Assembly (NCBI RefSeq): GCF_023544665.1
Contig: NZ_JAMJFL010000006.1
Span: 186,001 to 250,000 of the forward strand
DNA: 64,000 bases
Source of the DNA: Streptomyces sp. YS415
Lineage (GTDB): Bacteria; Actinomycetota; Actinomycetes; Streptomycetales; Streptomycetaceae
Reading direction: 5' to 3'
The translations under genes were made by a program, and so were the position numbers. The notes under the pieces are model-generated. The model searched no databases. It had not been told where the DNA came from and saw only the letters and a program-made list of their open reading frames with translations. Position 1 is the stretch's first letter. Every line of letters starts with the position of its first letter. Shown here piece after piece: positions 51,760-60,392 of the stretch.

Positions 51760-51890
51760 CGCCTCCTTCCTCCACCGCGTCGTCCCGCGGCTCCGCGCAA
51801 GCTCACGCGCTGCCGGCCCGCGAACGCCTGTGGCAGCGCCACGCCGCCCCGGCGAACGTCACGGCTCACCAGGCTGAGTTACGCCGATGA
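51756..51890 (+). CDS. Cassette 1: 44-codon ORF coupled at both ends, with a TTA codon
   Basis: A short frame starts at GTG 51756, overlapping the stop of the HExxH gene by four bases (GTGA), and stops at TGA 51888-51890, overlapping the ATG of the membrane protein gene by four bases (ATGA). The product is small, basic and Ala-rich (ends TAHQAELRR) and matches nothing I know. Its third Leu codon is TTA (51879-51881). Perfect overlap at both ends suggests it is translated and links translation of its neighbours; third-position G+C (about 79%) is lower than in neighbours. Cassette 2 has no such ORF. Confidence 0.55.
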   Translation: MTPPSSTASSRGSAQAHALPARERLWQRHAAPANVTAHQAELRR

Positions 51891-53092
51891 GCGCGGCCGG
51901 CTTCCATATTCCGTACACCCTGCCGATCGTGCTCCTGATTCTGGCACTGGGCCTCAAAACGCCCACCTTCATCCGAGCCTGGAAGGATCCGGACGTCCGG
52001 GCGACCACCCTGTTCCTGCTGCTGGCCTCCGCGGTGTTCGTGTCCGCGGTACCGGCCAGCATCCACCGGATCAACACGATGGCCGGGGTGCCGAATATCG
52101 CCGCACCCTGGGTGTACTCGCTCCTGACAGCCTTCTGCGCCTCCTGCCTGACCATGGTCATCACTTGGCGGGACGAACCGTCCTCACGGCGCAGCGACCG
52201 GATATGCCGCATCTGGCTGATCTACCTCGGCATCATCGGCGCGCTCTGGGTCACGTTCTTCCTCGGCGACGCCCCCACCGAGCGCATCTACGACCTGGAC
52301 ACCTACTACGCCAGGCAGCCCTGGATGCGCGAGCACATCCTTCTCTACCTGGGCGCGCACATGGTGTCCGCGCTGGTCGCCGCGTACATGATCTGGAAGT
52401 GGATCCCGAAGGTGAGCGGCGGCTGGCTCAAAGCCGGACTGGTCTTCCTCCAGGCCGGCTACGCCTTCGGCCTCCTCTTCGACGTCGCCAAGCTGACAGC
52501 CGTCGGCGCGCGCTGGACCGGAGGGAACCTGGACTGGCTCTCCACCAAGGTGGCGCCGCCCTTCGCGATCCTCGACGCCAGCCTCGTAGGTATCGGCTTC
52601 ATCCTCCCCCAGGGCGGCCCGTTCCTGCAGAAGTGGATCCGTGACCAACGCACCTACCGGCGGCTGCGACCGCTCGCGCGGGCGCTGCAACCCGTCGCCC
52701 CGCCCGCCACACGTGCCCGCGTCGGCAGATTCGCCCCGCTCGACCTGCGCGTCCTGCAACGCCAACAGCGCATCCACGACGCACTGCTGCGGCTGACCCC
52801 CTTCCTCGACACCGGCCTGCACCAGCGGGCCTATGAAGAGGCCCGCAGCGCCGGCCACCGCGTGGAACACGCCCGCGGCATCGCGGGAGCCGTCGCCATC
52901 CGTGCTGCCCTTGCCGCCTCGACCGCCCCGCCCTCACCGGGCCGCCGCCCCGGCAGCGGTGCGCCCGCCGTCCGCTCCCGCACCGGCCTCGACGACCTCG
53001 ACGCGATCGCCCACGCCCTCCATCGACCCCGCACCGTCGAGGCCATCTGGCAGCGAGCGGCCTGCAGAGAAAGTGACACCGGACATGTCTGA
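51887..53092 (+). CDS. Cassette 1: polytopic membrane protein (MAB_1171c-type)
   Basis: This 401-residue protein has about seven membrane helices in its first 250 residues and a basic cytoplasmic C-terminal domain. It fits the family annotated as MAB_1171c putative transporters. Segments shared with its paralogue at 55855 include SIHRINTMAGVPNIAAPW, ERIYDLDTYYARQPWMREHI, STKVAPPFAIL and GPFLQKWIR. The conserved Arg/His/Asp/Tyr loops suggest a binding site or enzyme rather than a simple channel; the activity is unknown. The ATG start is supported because the N-termini of both paralogues align at equal length (32 residues before KDP). The stop overlaps the flavoprotein gene by eight bases (ATGTCTGA). 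Confidence 0.82.
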   Translation: MSAAGFHIPYTLPIVLLILALGLKTPTFIRAWKDPDVRATTLFLLLASAVFVSAVPASIHRINTMAGVPNIAAPWVYSLLTAFCASCLTMVITWRDEPSSRRSDRICRIWLIYLGIIGALWVTFFLGDAPTERIYDLDTYYARQPWMREHILLYLGAHMVSALVAAYMIWKWIPKVSGGWLKAGLVFLQAGYAFGLLFDVAKLTAVGARWTGGNLDWLSTKVAPPFAILDASLVGIGFILPQGGPFLQKWIRDQRTYRRLRPLARALQPVAPPATRARVGRFAPLDLRVLQRQQRIHDALLRLTPFLDTGLHQRAYEEARSAGHRVEHARGIAGAVAIRAALAASTAPPSPGRRPGSGAPAVRSRTGLDDLDAIAHALHRPRTVEAIWQRAACRESDTGHV

Positions 53093-54479
53093 CCCAGCAC
53101 GCCGCCCGACCGCCATCATCGTCGGAGCCAGTGCGACCGGCTTATTGGCCGCCGCCGCGCTGGCCGGTTCCGCCGAGGTCACCATCGTCGAGCGCGACCA
53201 CCTGCCGGACGGCCCCACATCCCGCCGCGGCGTCCCGCAGGCCCGGCACGCGCACCTCGTATGGAGCGGCGGGGTGAAGGCCTTGGACGACCTGCTGCCC
53301 GGCGTGGTCGACGAGGTCGTCAGCCGCGGCGGGCGTCTCGTCCACATCATGGGCGACATGGTCTCCCGGGCCCCCAACGAGGTCTGGTTCCGCCGCTTCC
53401 AGGCAACCCACCACCGCAACCTGGTCTGCTCCCGCAACCTTCTGGACGCCGTCCTGCGCGAGCGCGTACTCGTCGACGAGCGCCTCACCGTGCTCCAGAA
53501 CACCACCGCACTGGAACTGCAGGGCAACGCCCACCGCGTCACCGGAGTCCGCGTCGACAGCGGCGGCGAGATATCGACGATCGGCGCGGACCTGGTCATC
53601 GACGCCTCCGGCCGCGGTTCCCACACGTCCCAGTGGCTCGCCGGCCTGGGAGTGGCCCGCGTCGCCGAACGCACCGTCGATGCCGGTGTCGCCTACGCAA
53701 CCCGCCTCTTCCGCGCCCCCCACAGCGCCGCCGACCACGGTTTCCCGCTCATCAACGTCCAGGCCAATCCCGCCAAGGCACCCGGCCAGGGCGGCATCAT
53801 CCTGCCCATCGAGGACGGCCAGTGGATCGTCACGCTCTCCGGCACCCGCGGCGGCGAGCCCACCAGCGATCCCGACGCCTTCCTCGACTTCGCCCTCGGT
53901 CTCGCCGACCCCGTCATCGGCGAACTCCTCAAGAACGCCGAACCGCTCGGCGGCGTCGACACCACCCGCTCCACCGCCAACCACCGCCGCTACTACGAAA
54001 AGGCCAAGCACTGGCCCGAAGGACTCCTCGTCCTGGGCGACGCCGTCGCCAGTTTCAACCCGGTCTACGGCCACGGCCTCACCGTCGCCGCCCAATGTGC
54101 CCTCGCCGTCCGCGACCTCGCGCGCACCACGCCACTGACTGCCGCGGGCACCGCCCGCCGCATGCAGCGAGCCGCAGCCCGTCCCGTCGGCGCCGCCTGG
54201 GACCTGGCCGTGGGACAGGACGCCTTCTATCCCGGCGCCACCGACACCCCGCCCAACGCCGCGGAGCGGTTCCTGGCCCGCTTCGTGGACCGTGCCGTCG
54301 AGACCGGCGCCGCCAACCCCCGCGCCCTGGAAGCCCTGCTGGACGTGATGAGCCTGGAAAGGCCCGCAGCCCGGCTTTTCTCACCCGACATGCTCATCCC
54401 GATGCTCTTCGGCCCGAAGAAGCCGCGACTGCAGGGCCCGCCGCTGAGCGAAGCCGAACGCAAGACCGCCACCTCCTGA
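53085..54479 (+). CDS. FAD-dependent monooxygenase/epoxidase-like flavoprotein
   Basis: This 464-residue flavoprotein has a Rossmann FAD-binding start (AIIVGASATGLLAAAALAG, with Glu at VTIVERD), a conserved ARHAHLVWSGGVKALDDLLPG segment and the second FAD motif GLLVLGDAVASFNPVYGHGLTVAAQCA. This matches class A monooxygenases near squalene-epoxidase/LasC-like enzymes, which use NAD(P)H and oxygen on lipophilic substrates. It lies between the two cassettes, translationally coupled to the first membrane protein. Leu20 is encoded by TTA (53142-53144). The substrate is unknown; the context hints at a small hydrophobic molecule handled at the membrane. Confidence 0.87.
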   Translation: MSDPARRPTAIIVGASATGLLAAAALAGSAEVTIVERDHLPDGPTSRRGVPQARHAHLVWSGGVKALDDLLPGVVDEVVSRGGRLVHIMGDMVSRAPNEVWFRRFQATHHRNLVCSRNLLDAVLRERVLVDERLTVLQNTTALELQGNAHRVTGVRVDSGGEISTIGADLVIDASGRGSHTSQWLAGLGVARVAERTVDAGVAYATRLFRAPHSAADHGFPLINVQANPAKAPGQGGIILPIEDGQWIVTLSGTRGGEPTSDPDAFLDFALGLADPVIGELLKNAEPLGGVDTTRSTANHRRYYEKAKHWPEGLLVLGDAVASFNPVYGHGLTVAAQCALAVRDLARTTPLTAAGTARRMQRAAARPVGAAWDLAVGQDAFYPGATDTPPNAAERFLARFVDRAVETGAANPRALEALLDVMSLERPAARLFSPDMLIPMLFGPKKPRLQGPPLSEAERKTATS

Positions 54480-54653
54480 AAGGCACACGTGCCCGCCGTA
54501 CGCCACGTCGACGGACCTCTCCCGCCGGCGCCGCAGCATGCCGAACGGAGAGGGACGGCGCAAAGAGTGCGTTACGGCACACGAGTTGGCGACGTACCGT
54601 TCGACATCAACAACTCAGACTCCCCATCCTCACCCTCGATCCCAGGAGCACCT

Positions 54654-55250
54654 GTGGAGCCCGAACTGCACGAGACGCTTGAGCGCCTGCACCGGCGCAT
54701 CGAGGAACAGTCTCTCGGCAGTTCGGACCCGCTGGACCCCTCCGCCCTGGCGAGGAGGACCGCCTTGCCGCGAGCAACGGTCGAAGCCCTCCTCCGGGGA
54801 GAAACCCCGGAGCCGCACCGGGCCGGCCACCGGGTCAGCGACCGGCTGAAGGCCTTCACACGGACGCACCTCGAGGACACCGGCCAGACGTTGCCCGACC
54901 TCGTGTCCCAGGTCCACGACCAACTGGGCATCTCCCGCCGACGCGCCCGCGGCTTCCTCAACGGGAAGAGGACACCGCATCCCTCCCATCTGCCCCGGCT
55001 GGCCGCCATCCTCGGAGCCGAGGACGGCGCGGAATCCTTCACAGCGCCGCCGGCGCAGGTCCTCAACCGCGTCCTTGAGGCCGAGCTCACCGAACCCCGG
55101 CGCCCGGCCACGATCGAAGACGTCATGAGAAAGCACGGTGTGCTTTACACCGACCTGCGGCTGCACGGAACCATGGCAGCCGACCAGTTCGAGCAGTTCA
55201 TCACCAAGATCATCGAATCCCTCAACCCCCCGACAGGTGACAAGCAGTGA
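54654..55250 (+). CDS. Cassette 2: double helix-turn-helix regulator
   Basis: This 198-residue paralogue of the regulator at 50543 shares LDPSALARRTALPRATVEALLRG and a second XRE-like HTH (LPDLVSQVHDQLGISRRRARGFLNGKRTPHPSHLPRLAAILG), then AESFTAPPAQVLNRVL. GTG 54654 with AGGAG eight bases upstream gives an N-terminus (EPELHETLERLHRR) matching the paralogue; the frame is open to 54489. The AACGATCGTT palindromes of cassette 1 are absent upstream, so it may respond to a different site. It overlaps the next gene by four bases. Confidence 0.83.
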   Translation: MEPELHETLERLHRRIEEQSLGSSDPLDPSALARRTALPRATVEALLRGETPEPHRAGHRVSDRLKAFTRTHLEDTGQTLPDLVSQVHDQLGISRRRARGFLNGKRTPHPSHLPRLAAILGAEDGAESFTAPPAQVLNRVLEAELTEPRRPATIEDVMRKHGVLYTDLRLHGTMAADQFEQFITKIIESLNPPTGDKQ

Positions 55251-55858
55251 GTGCCAAGGAGATGAAGGCTCTACTCGCACAGCTCGGCGCGGCGGCAGCG
55301 CAGCGGATCACCCGGCCCGCTGAACCGCGCCCGCTGATGCACGCCTTCTGCGCTGCCATGAGCGAGCGCCGCAGCCGTCCCATCCGGCTGCTCTTCAGCG
55401 TCTTTCCCGCAGACCTGGAGATCTCGGGCGCCCGGCTGGACTGCGGGGACCATTCCGTTATCGTGATCGAGGAACGCGCCCTGCCCACCGCCCAACTGGT
55501 CATCCTGGGACACGAACTGTGGCACGAGGAGAAGGGCGACTGCGGCCAGCACCTCACCGGCCGCGTTCCGCCCGCCGCCCGCAGCCACGGCGCGGACCAG
55601 CCCGCTCCCGACCTGCAACACGCCATGGCACGCATCCTCGCCGAGCACCACGTGCCCCGCGACGCACTCCTGCAGATCGCCGCCCGCGCCCGGTCCCACG
55701 ACGAGAGCGAGGAGGCAGCAGAGACCTTCGGGCTGCTCTTCGGCCGAGCGGTCCGCTCCTGGATGACGGGCCCGCACGCGCTGGACCCCGTGAGCGAATC
55801 GACCGTCGAAGGCCGCATCAATCTGTCGATGACCAGCCACCACGGGCGCGGCCTGTGA
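55247..55858 (+). CDS. Cassette 2: HExxH ImmA/IrrE-like protein
   Basis: This 203-residue paralogue of the 51151 protein has VILGHELWHEEKGD (HELWH) and EAAETFGLLFGRAVRSWM; both start with M-S-(T/A)-K-x-M-K-x-LLA. It is a probable zinc metalloprotease partner of the HTH protein encoded just upstream. GTG 55247 overlaps the regulator stop (GTGA), and its own stop overlaps the membrane protein start (GTGA). It contains no TTA codon, unlike copy 1. Confidence 0.8.
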   Translation: MSAKEMKALLAQLGAAAAQRITRPAEPRPLMHAFCAAMSERRSRPIRLLFSVFPADLEISGARLDCGDHSVIVIEERALPTAQLVILGHELWHEEKGDCGQHLTGRVPPAARSHGADQPAPDLQHAMARILAEHHVPRDALLQIAARARSHDESEEAAETFGLLFGRAVRSWMTGPHALDPVSESTVEGRINLSMTSHHGRGL

Positions 55859-57051
55859 ATCTCACCGACCCCCACCTGCTGTATCTGCCGCCCACCGCCC
55901 TGCTGATCGCCGGACTCGCCCTCAAGTCCCCGGCGATCCTGCGCTCGTGGAAAGACCCCCACACCCGGGCCACCTGGTTCGTCCTGCTGTTCGCCGCGGC
56001 CGTGTTCGTCTCGGTGACACCGGCGAACATCCACCGCATCAACACCGTGACCGGCGTACCGAACATCGCGGCACCCTGGACGTACTCCCTCATCAACGCG
56101 TTCTGCGGCGCCTGCCTCACCATGATCATCACCTGGCGGGAGAAGCCCTCACCACGCCGCCATCGCAGGATTGCCTGGACCTGGGCCATCTACGCAAGCG
56201 TCATCGCCGCCCTGTGGATCACGTTCCTGATGGCCGACGTGCCCCACGAAAGGATCTACGACCTCGACACCTACTACGCCACCACACCCTGGATGCGCGA
56301 ACACATCGTCCTCTACCTGGTCGGCTACCTGACCTCGACCGTCGTATCGGCGTGGCTGATCTGGACATGGATCTCCCACGTCCACGGACGCTGGCTGAAG
56401 GCGGGCCTGGTCTGCCTGCAAAGCGGCTACGCCATGGGCATCGCGTTCGTGGCAGCCAAAGCCTGCGCCATCGCAGCCCGCTGGACCGGAGCGGACTGGG
56501 ACGCCCTCAACACCAAGGTCGCGCCCCCCTTCGCACTCCTGGGAGGCACCCTGGTCGCCGCCGGATTCATCCTCCCCGTGGCCGGACCGTTCCTCCAGAA
56601 ATGGGTACGCGAACAGATCCTCTACTGGAGTCTCCTGCCGTTGGCCCGGGCCATCCGGCGCGTGGCACCCTCCGCCGCCAGAGCCAACGTAGGCCGCTTC
56701 GCACCCCTGGACCTGCGCCTCATGCAGCGCCAGCAGCACCTCTACGACGGACTCCTGCGCCTCGCCCCGTACTACGACGACACCCTGTACCAGCGCGCCT
56801 ACCAAGCATCCCTCGACCAGCACGGCGGCAGGACCGCTCGCAGCCTCGCCGGAGCAGTCGCCCTCCGCGCAGCACTCGACGCCTACGGTCGACAGCAGGT
56901 CCGCCGCGCTGAAGGGCAGCCCGCACAGATCGCGGCGGAAGTCGCCGACCATCTCGCACCGATCTCCCGCAGGATGATCCGACCGCGCAGAGTCGAAGCC
57001 CTCCACCGGCGCCTGACGACCCACCCCGAGGCTGCGACCGCACAGCTCTGA
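55855..57051 (+). CDS. Cassette 2: polytopic membrane protein (MAB_1171c-type)
   Basis: This 398-residue paralogue of the protein at 51887 has the same helices and conserved loops: NIHRINTVTGVPNIAAPW, ERIYDLDTYYATTPWMREHI, NTKVAPPFALL and GPFLQKWVR, then a basic domain with RFAPLDLRLMQRQQHLYDGLLRLAPY. It starts with GTG 55855, overlapping the HExxH gene. It is the last gene of the duplicated unit. Family assignment is fair; activity unknown. Confidence 0.82.
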   Translation: MNLTDPHLLYLPPTALLIAGLALKSPAILRSWKDPHTRATWFVLLFAAAVFVSVTPANIHRINTVTGVPNIAAPWTYSLINAFCGACLTMIITWREKPSPRRHRRIAWTWAIYASVIAALWITFLMADVPHERIYDLDTYYATTPWMREHIVLYLVGYLTSTVVSAWLIWTWISHVHGRWLKAGLVCLQSGYAMGIAFVAAKACAIAARWTGADWDALNTKVAPPFALLGGTLVAAGFILPVAGPFLQKWVREQILYWSLLPLARAIRRVAPSAARANVGRFAPLDLRLMQRQQHLYDGLLRLAPYYDDTLYQRAYQASLDQHGGRTARSLAGAVALRAALDAYGRQQVRRAEGQPAQIAAEVADHLAPISRRMIRPRRVEALHRRLTTHPEAATAQL

Positions 57052-57269
57052 AGGATGCCCGGACCGCCCCAGTGCCGCTGCCCGGCCGACATCGGCATGC
57101 GCGCTTGAGGCAACGCTCACGTACACGTACGCCGCAGCATGGTGTAAATCTCTTTTGTCGGATGGGGCTGAGGAGCCCTGTGCCGGGGCAGCCGAGAGGT
57201 AGCCGTGCGATGCTGCCTCGGCGCAGCGTGCATTTTGCGTGATGATCATGTGAGACGGGGACGGGGTGC

Positions 57270-57749
57270 ATGGGCCAGACCGCAGGAAATCAGGGACAGA
57301 AGACGGGGGAGAGGGAACCGCTGTGGGCTTCAGCAGCCTTCGACGGCGATTCCTCCTGCATCGGCGCCGCGCGACGCCTGGCCACCGGCTTTCTCGGCGA
57401 GGTCGAAGCGGTGCACGGGGTGCCGGTGTCCGAGCGGGCGCTGGGCATGACGCAGCTCGTGGTCAGCGAACTGGTCACCAACGCGGTGAAGTACGCGCCG
57501 GGGCCGGTCATGCTCGATCTGCGGATCGTCGGCGGTGCGGTACGGGTATCGGTGTGGGACAGCGACCCGGTCCTGCCGGACGTCGCCGCCACCGATCCGC
57601 GCCGGGTGGGTCGGCACGGCCTGGAGATCACCCTCGCCGTCAGCCAGGGCTACGAGGTCCGCCGTGAGCCGGTCGGCAAGCGCGTCACGGCCCTGATCGC
57701 GCTGGCCGACGACCCCGGCGGGCACATCGCCGGCAGCACTGCTCCGTGA
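57270..57749 (+). CDS. Anti-sigma-type ATP-binding protein (HATPase_c_2)
   Basis: This 159-residue stand-alone GHKL ATPase domain is the paralogue of the protein at 42398. The N-box is VVSELVTNAVKYAPGP, and the ATP-lid side reads VWDSDPVLPDVAATDPRRVGRHGLEITLAV. Such proteins act as switch kinases or anti-sigma factors. It is convergent with a SpoIIE-type phosphatase only 32 bp away, which suggests, but does not prove, that the two act on the same phosphorylated anti-anti-sigma partner. Confidence 0.88.
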   Translation: MGQTAGNQGQKTGEREPLWASAAFDGDSSCIGAARRLATGFLGEVEAVHGVPVSERALGMTQLVVSELVTNAVKYAPGPVMLDLRIVGGAVRVSVWDSDPVLPDVAATDPRRVGRHGLEITLAVSQGYEVRREPVGKRVTALIALADDPGGHIAGSTAP

Positions 57750-57781
57750 CGTGCCCCCGGCCCGAAGTCCAGGGCTTCCCG

Positions 57782-60295
57782 TCACCCGAGCCGGATGCCC
57801 ACGATGCACGTGTCGTCGTCGGTGTCGGAGTTGCTGTAGGTCAGCAGGCGGTCCAGCTGCTGGTCGAGTGTGCTGGGCGCCGTGCGGGCAGTGGTCAGCA
57901 GATGGACCAGGGACTCCTCCACGGACCGGTCGCGGCGTTCGATCAGGCCGTCCGTGTACATCAGCAGGGTGTCGCCCGCAGCCAGTTGGATCTCGCCCTC
58001 CTCGTACCCGACCTCCGGCAGTGCTCCGAGCAGCATCCCCTTGACCAGGGGCAGGGCAGCTGCCTCACGGCCCTGGACGAGCACCGGCGGCAGGTGGCCC
58101 GCCCGGGCCCAGCGGAGCGTCCGCAGGGCCGGGTCGTACAGACCGCACACCGCCGTCGCGGTGACGGCGCCCGTCAGGTGGTGCGCCACGATGTTGAGCC
58201 ATGACAGCAGCTGGCCCGGCCCGGCGCCGGTGACCGCCAGGCCGCGCAGGGCGTTGCGCAGGACGACCATGCTGGTCGCGGCCTCTATGCCGTGGCCGGC
58301 CACATCGCCCACGCACAGCAGCACCTGGCCGGTGGGCAGCTCGACGGTGTCGTACCAGTCGCCGCCCACCAGCTGCTCGGTCTCCGCGGGCCGGTAGCGG
58401 ACGGCCACCTGGAGGCCGGGGACCTCCAGCGGTGTCTGCTCGGGAGGCATGATGGCGTGCTGCAGCTGCAGGGTGAGCCGGTTGCGTTCGGTGGCCTGCT
58501 GTTCGGTGTGCGCCAGCTGGTCGCGGGTGGCGGCGAGCGCCACCTCGGTCCAGTGCTGGGCGGAGATGTCCTGGCAGGCGCCCCGGACGAGGAGCAGCCG
58601 GTCGTCGGTGTCGAGCACCGGCTCGGCGACGATCCGGATGTGGCGGGTCACCCCGTCCGGTCGCTGGAGCCGGAAGGCCGCGGCGGCCGGACGCCGGTGG
58701 TGCAACAGCGTGCGCAGGAAGCGGCGGATGGCGACGCCGTCATCCGGATGCGCGTGGGCCGGCAGGTTCTCCAGGGGCACCGGGGTGCTCGACTGCGGGC
58801 GACCGTAGAGGTCGAACAGCTGCCCGTTCCAGGTGATCTCACCGGTCAGCACGTTCTCCTCGAAGCCGCCGATGCGGCCGAGGCGCTGGGCGTGCTGGAG
58901 CAGGCTGGCCAGTCGCGCCGTCTCGTCCTCGATGCGCCAGATGAGCAGGACGGTGGTGCCGTGCCGGCTGATGCTGATGTCAGCGACCGTGGAGAGGGAG
59001 ACCTGGTCGACGAGGGCGGTGAGGTTCATCCGGCGGGCCCGGAAGGGTTCACCGGTGGCGTACACACGCTCGATGCGCTGGAACAGCTCGCTGTCCCCCG
59101 CGGCCATCGGGTACGCCTCCAGCAGCAGCGCGCCGCTCACTACCGCACGCGCCCGGCCGGCCGGGTCCAGGAAGCGGTTGTTGACGTGCTGGATGCGGAA
59201 GTCCACCAGGTTTCCGGCGTCGTCCAGATGGGGCACCAGGACCAGCGCGGGATCGTGCAGCCCGTCGGCCAGGTCCATCAGCTCCGCGGCGTCCGGCAGG
59301 ACGCGCGGCTCCTGGGCGGGACCGTGCAGCAGCGTGTAGGTCTCCAACGTGTGACCGCACAGCTCCGCCAGGGCCTCCACCTGACGGACGATCTGCGGCG
59401 GCTGCGGCCCCAGGGGCGTCGGCCAGGCGATCTCCAGTACGCCGTGGATGCGCCCTCCGGTGCCGGCGGGCAGGGCGACCCGGCCTCCGTGCGGATGATG
59501 GTGCAGGCCGATGCTGGGCAGCCCGGTCTCCGCGAGGGACGTGAACCACTGCCCCGTGCGCTCGCTGAGGCCGCGCCGCGCCACCGTCGCCACGTCCGGA
59601 GGGACGTACCGCCAGCGGGCGGCCTCGGCCGGGGAGAACCCGGCGCTGCCCGCCAGGGTGAGCGAGCCGTCGGAACCCGCGGCCCACACGGCCACGGCCA
59701 CCGCGCCGAGCGGCCGCAGCGCCTGCTCCAGCAGGGCTTCGGCGACGGCCTGGGTGTCGTCCGCGGCCAGCGCGCCGCTCTCCGCCGCGCGCAGGCGTAC
59801 GGCGGCCGATTCGGCCTTGGCCTCCTCCGCGGCCCGGGTGGCGGCGAGGAAGGCGTCCGTCACCTCGGACATACGGTCCCGGGCCGCCTGGTTGATGATG
59901 TCGACCGCGAGTTCGAGGGGGGTGACCTGGGCCTGGTCGGCCAGTTCGGCGAGCTGCCGGGCGGCCTGGGCCGGCCCGCACGTCAGCCGTTCGACCAGGA
60001 TGCCCTTGGCGAGTTCGATCAGGGCGCGTCCCTCGGCTTCCGCCTGGGCGGCCCGTACCTCACGGCTGAGCCGCTCCACGGTCGCTGCCAGTCTGCCCAC
60101 CGGTGAGGCGGCGGGGACGTCCGCGGGATCCGCGAGCGCCGCGTCGGCGTAAGGCACCGACAAGGAGTCGGCGGAGGGCACCGACAAGGAGTCGGCGGAA
60201 GGCACCGACAGCGACGATGACGCGCCGGGAGTTGCGGATTCAAGCTCCGGCGCACCGCCCTGATCCGGTTCGCCCGGATGCTCGGACTTGCTCAC
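57782..60295 (-). CDS. ANTAR-GAF-PAS-SpoIIE PP2C phosphatase
   Basis: This multidomain regulator (837 aa) has a disordered N-terminus with three SLSVPSAD-like repeats, an ANTAR RNA-binding domain (ALIELAKGILVERLTCGPAQAARQL, near residues 125-180), a GAF-like domain, two PAS-like segments (FRIQHVNNRFLDPAGRARA; RIGGFEENVLTGEITWNGQLFDLYG) and a C-terminal SpoIIE/PP2C phosphatase (GGDWYDTVELPTGQVLLCVGDVAGHGIEAA; LLMYTDGLIERRD; DDDTCIVGIRL), with the metal-binding Asp residues present. It likely dephosphorylates an anti-anti-sigma factor in response to a ligand or kinase signal. I start at GTG 60295, with GAGGAG eight bases upstream; the frame extends to 60418. It follows the hybrid kinase gene by 97 bp in the same direction. 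Confidence 0.88.
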   Translation of the reverse strand: MSKSEHPGEPDQGGAPELESATPGASSSLSVPSADSLSVPSADSLSVPYADAALADPADVPAASPVGRLAATVERLSREVRAAQAEAEGRALIELAKGILVERLTCGPAQAARQLAELADQAQVTPLELAVDIINQAARDRMSEVTDAFLAATRAAEEAKAESAAVRLRAAESGALAADDTQAVAEALLEQALRPLGAVAVAVWAAGSDGSLTLAGSAGFSPAEAARWRYVPPDVATVARRGLSERTGQWFTSLAETGLPSIGLHHHPHGGRVALPAGTGGRIHGVLEIAWPTPLGPQPPQIVRQVEALAELCGHTLETYTLLHGPAQEPRVLPDAAELMDLADGLHDPALVLVPHLDDAGNLVDFRIQHVNNRFLDPAGRARAVVSGALLLEAYPMAAGDSELFQRIERVYATGEPFRARRMNLTALVDQVSLSTVADISISRHGTTVLLIWRIEDETARLASLLQHAQRLGRIGGFEENVLTGEITWNGQLFDLYGRPQSSTPVPLENLPAHAHPDDGVAIRRFLRTLLHHRRPAAAAFRLQRPDGVTRHIRIVAEPVLDTDDRLLLVRGACQDISAQHWTEVALAATRDQLAHTEQQATERNRLTLQLQHAIMPPEQTPLEVPGLQVAVRYRPAETEQLVGGDWYDTVELPTGQVLLCVGDVAGHGIEAATSMVVLRNALRGLAVTGAGPGQLLSWLNIVAHHLTGAVTATAVCGLYDPALRTLRWARAGHLPPVLVQGREAAALPLVKGMLLGALPEVGYEEGEIQLAAGDTLLMYTDGLIERRDRSVEESLVHLLTTARTAPSTLDQQLDRLLTYSNSDTDDDTCIVGIRLG
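60151..60210. repeat. 24-bp tandem repeat, two and a half copies
   Basis: Units at 60151-60174 and 60175-60198 differ by one base, and a partial third begins at 60199. They encode the SLSVPSAD repeats in the disordered N-terminus of the SpoIIE-type phosphatase. Copy number may vary between strains. Confidence 0.85.
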
Positions 60296-60392
60296 GGTGT
60301 GAAGGCTCCTCGGCTGAAGCGCCCTGGGGCGCGGAACGGCAGACGCTGCGGGGCGTCCGTCCCACAGGGGTGCGGGACGGACGCCGGGGTGC

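Noticed and set aside
54489..54653. Longer N-terminus for the cassette 2 regulator
   Set aside because: The extra 55 residues do not match the paralogue. AGGAG before GTG 54654 and the aligned N-termini support the shorter form.
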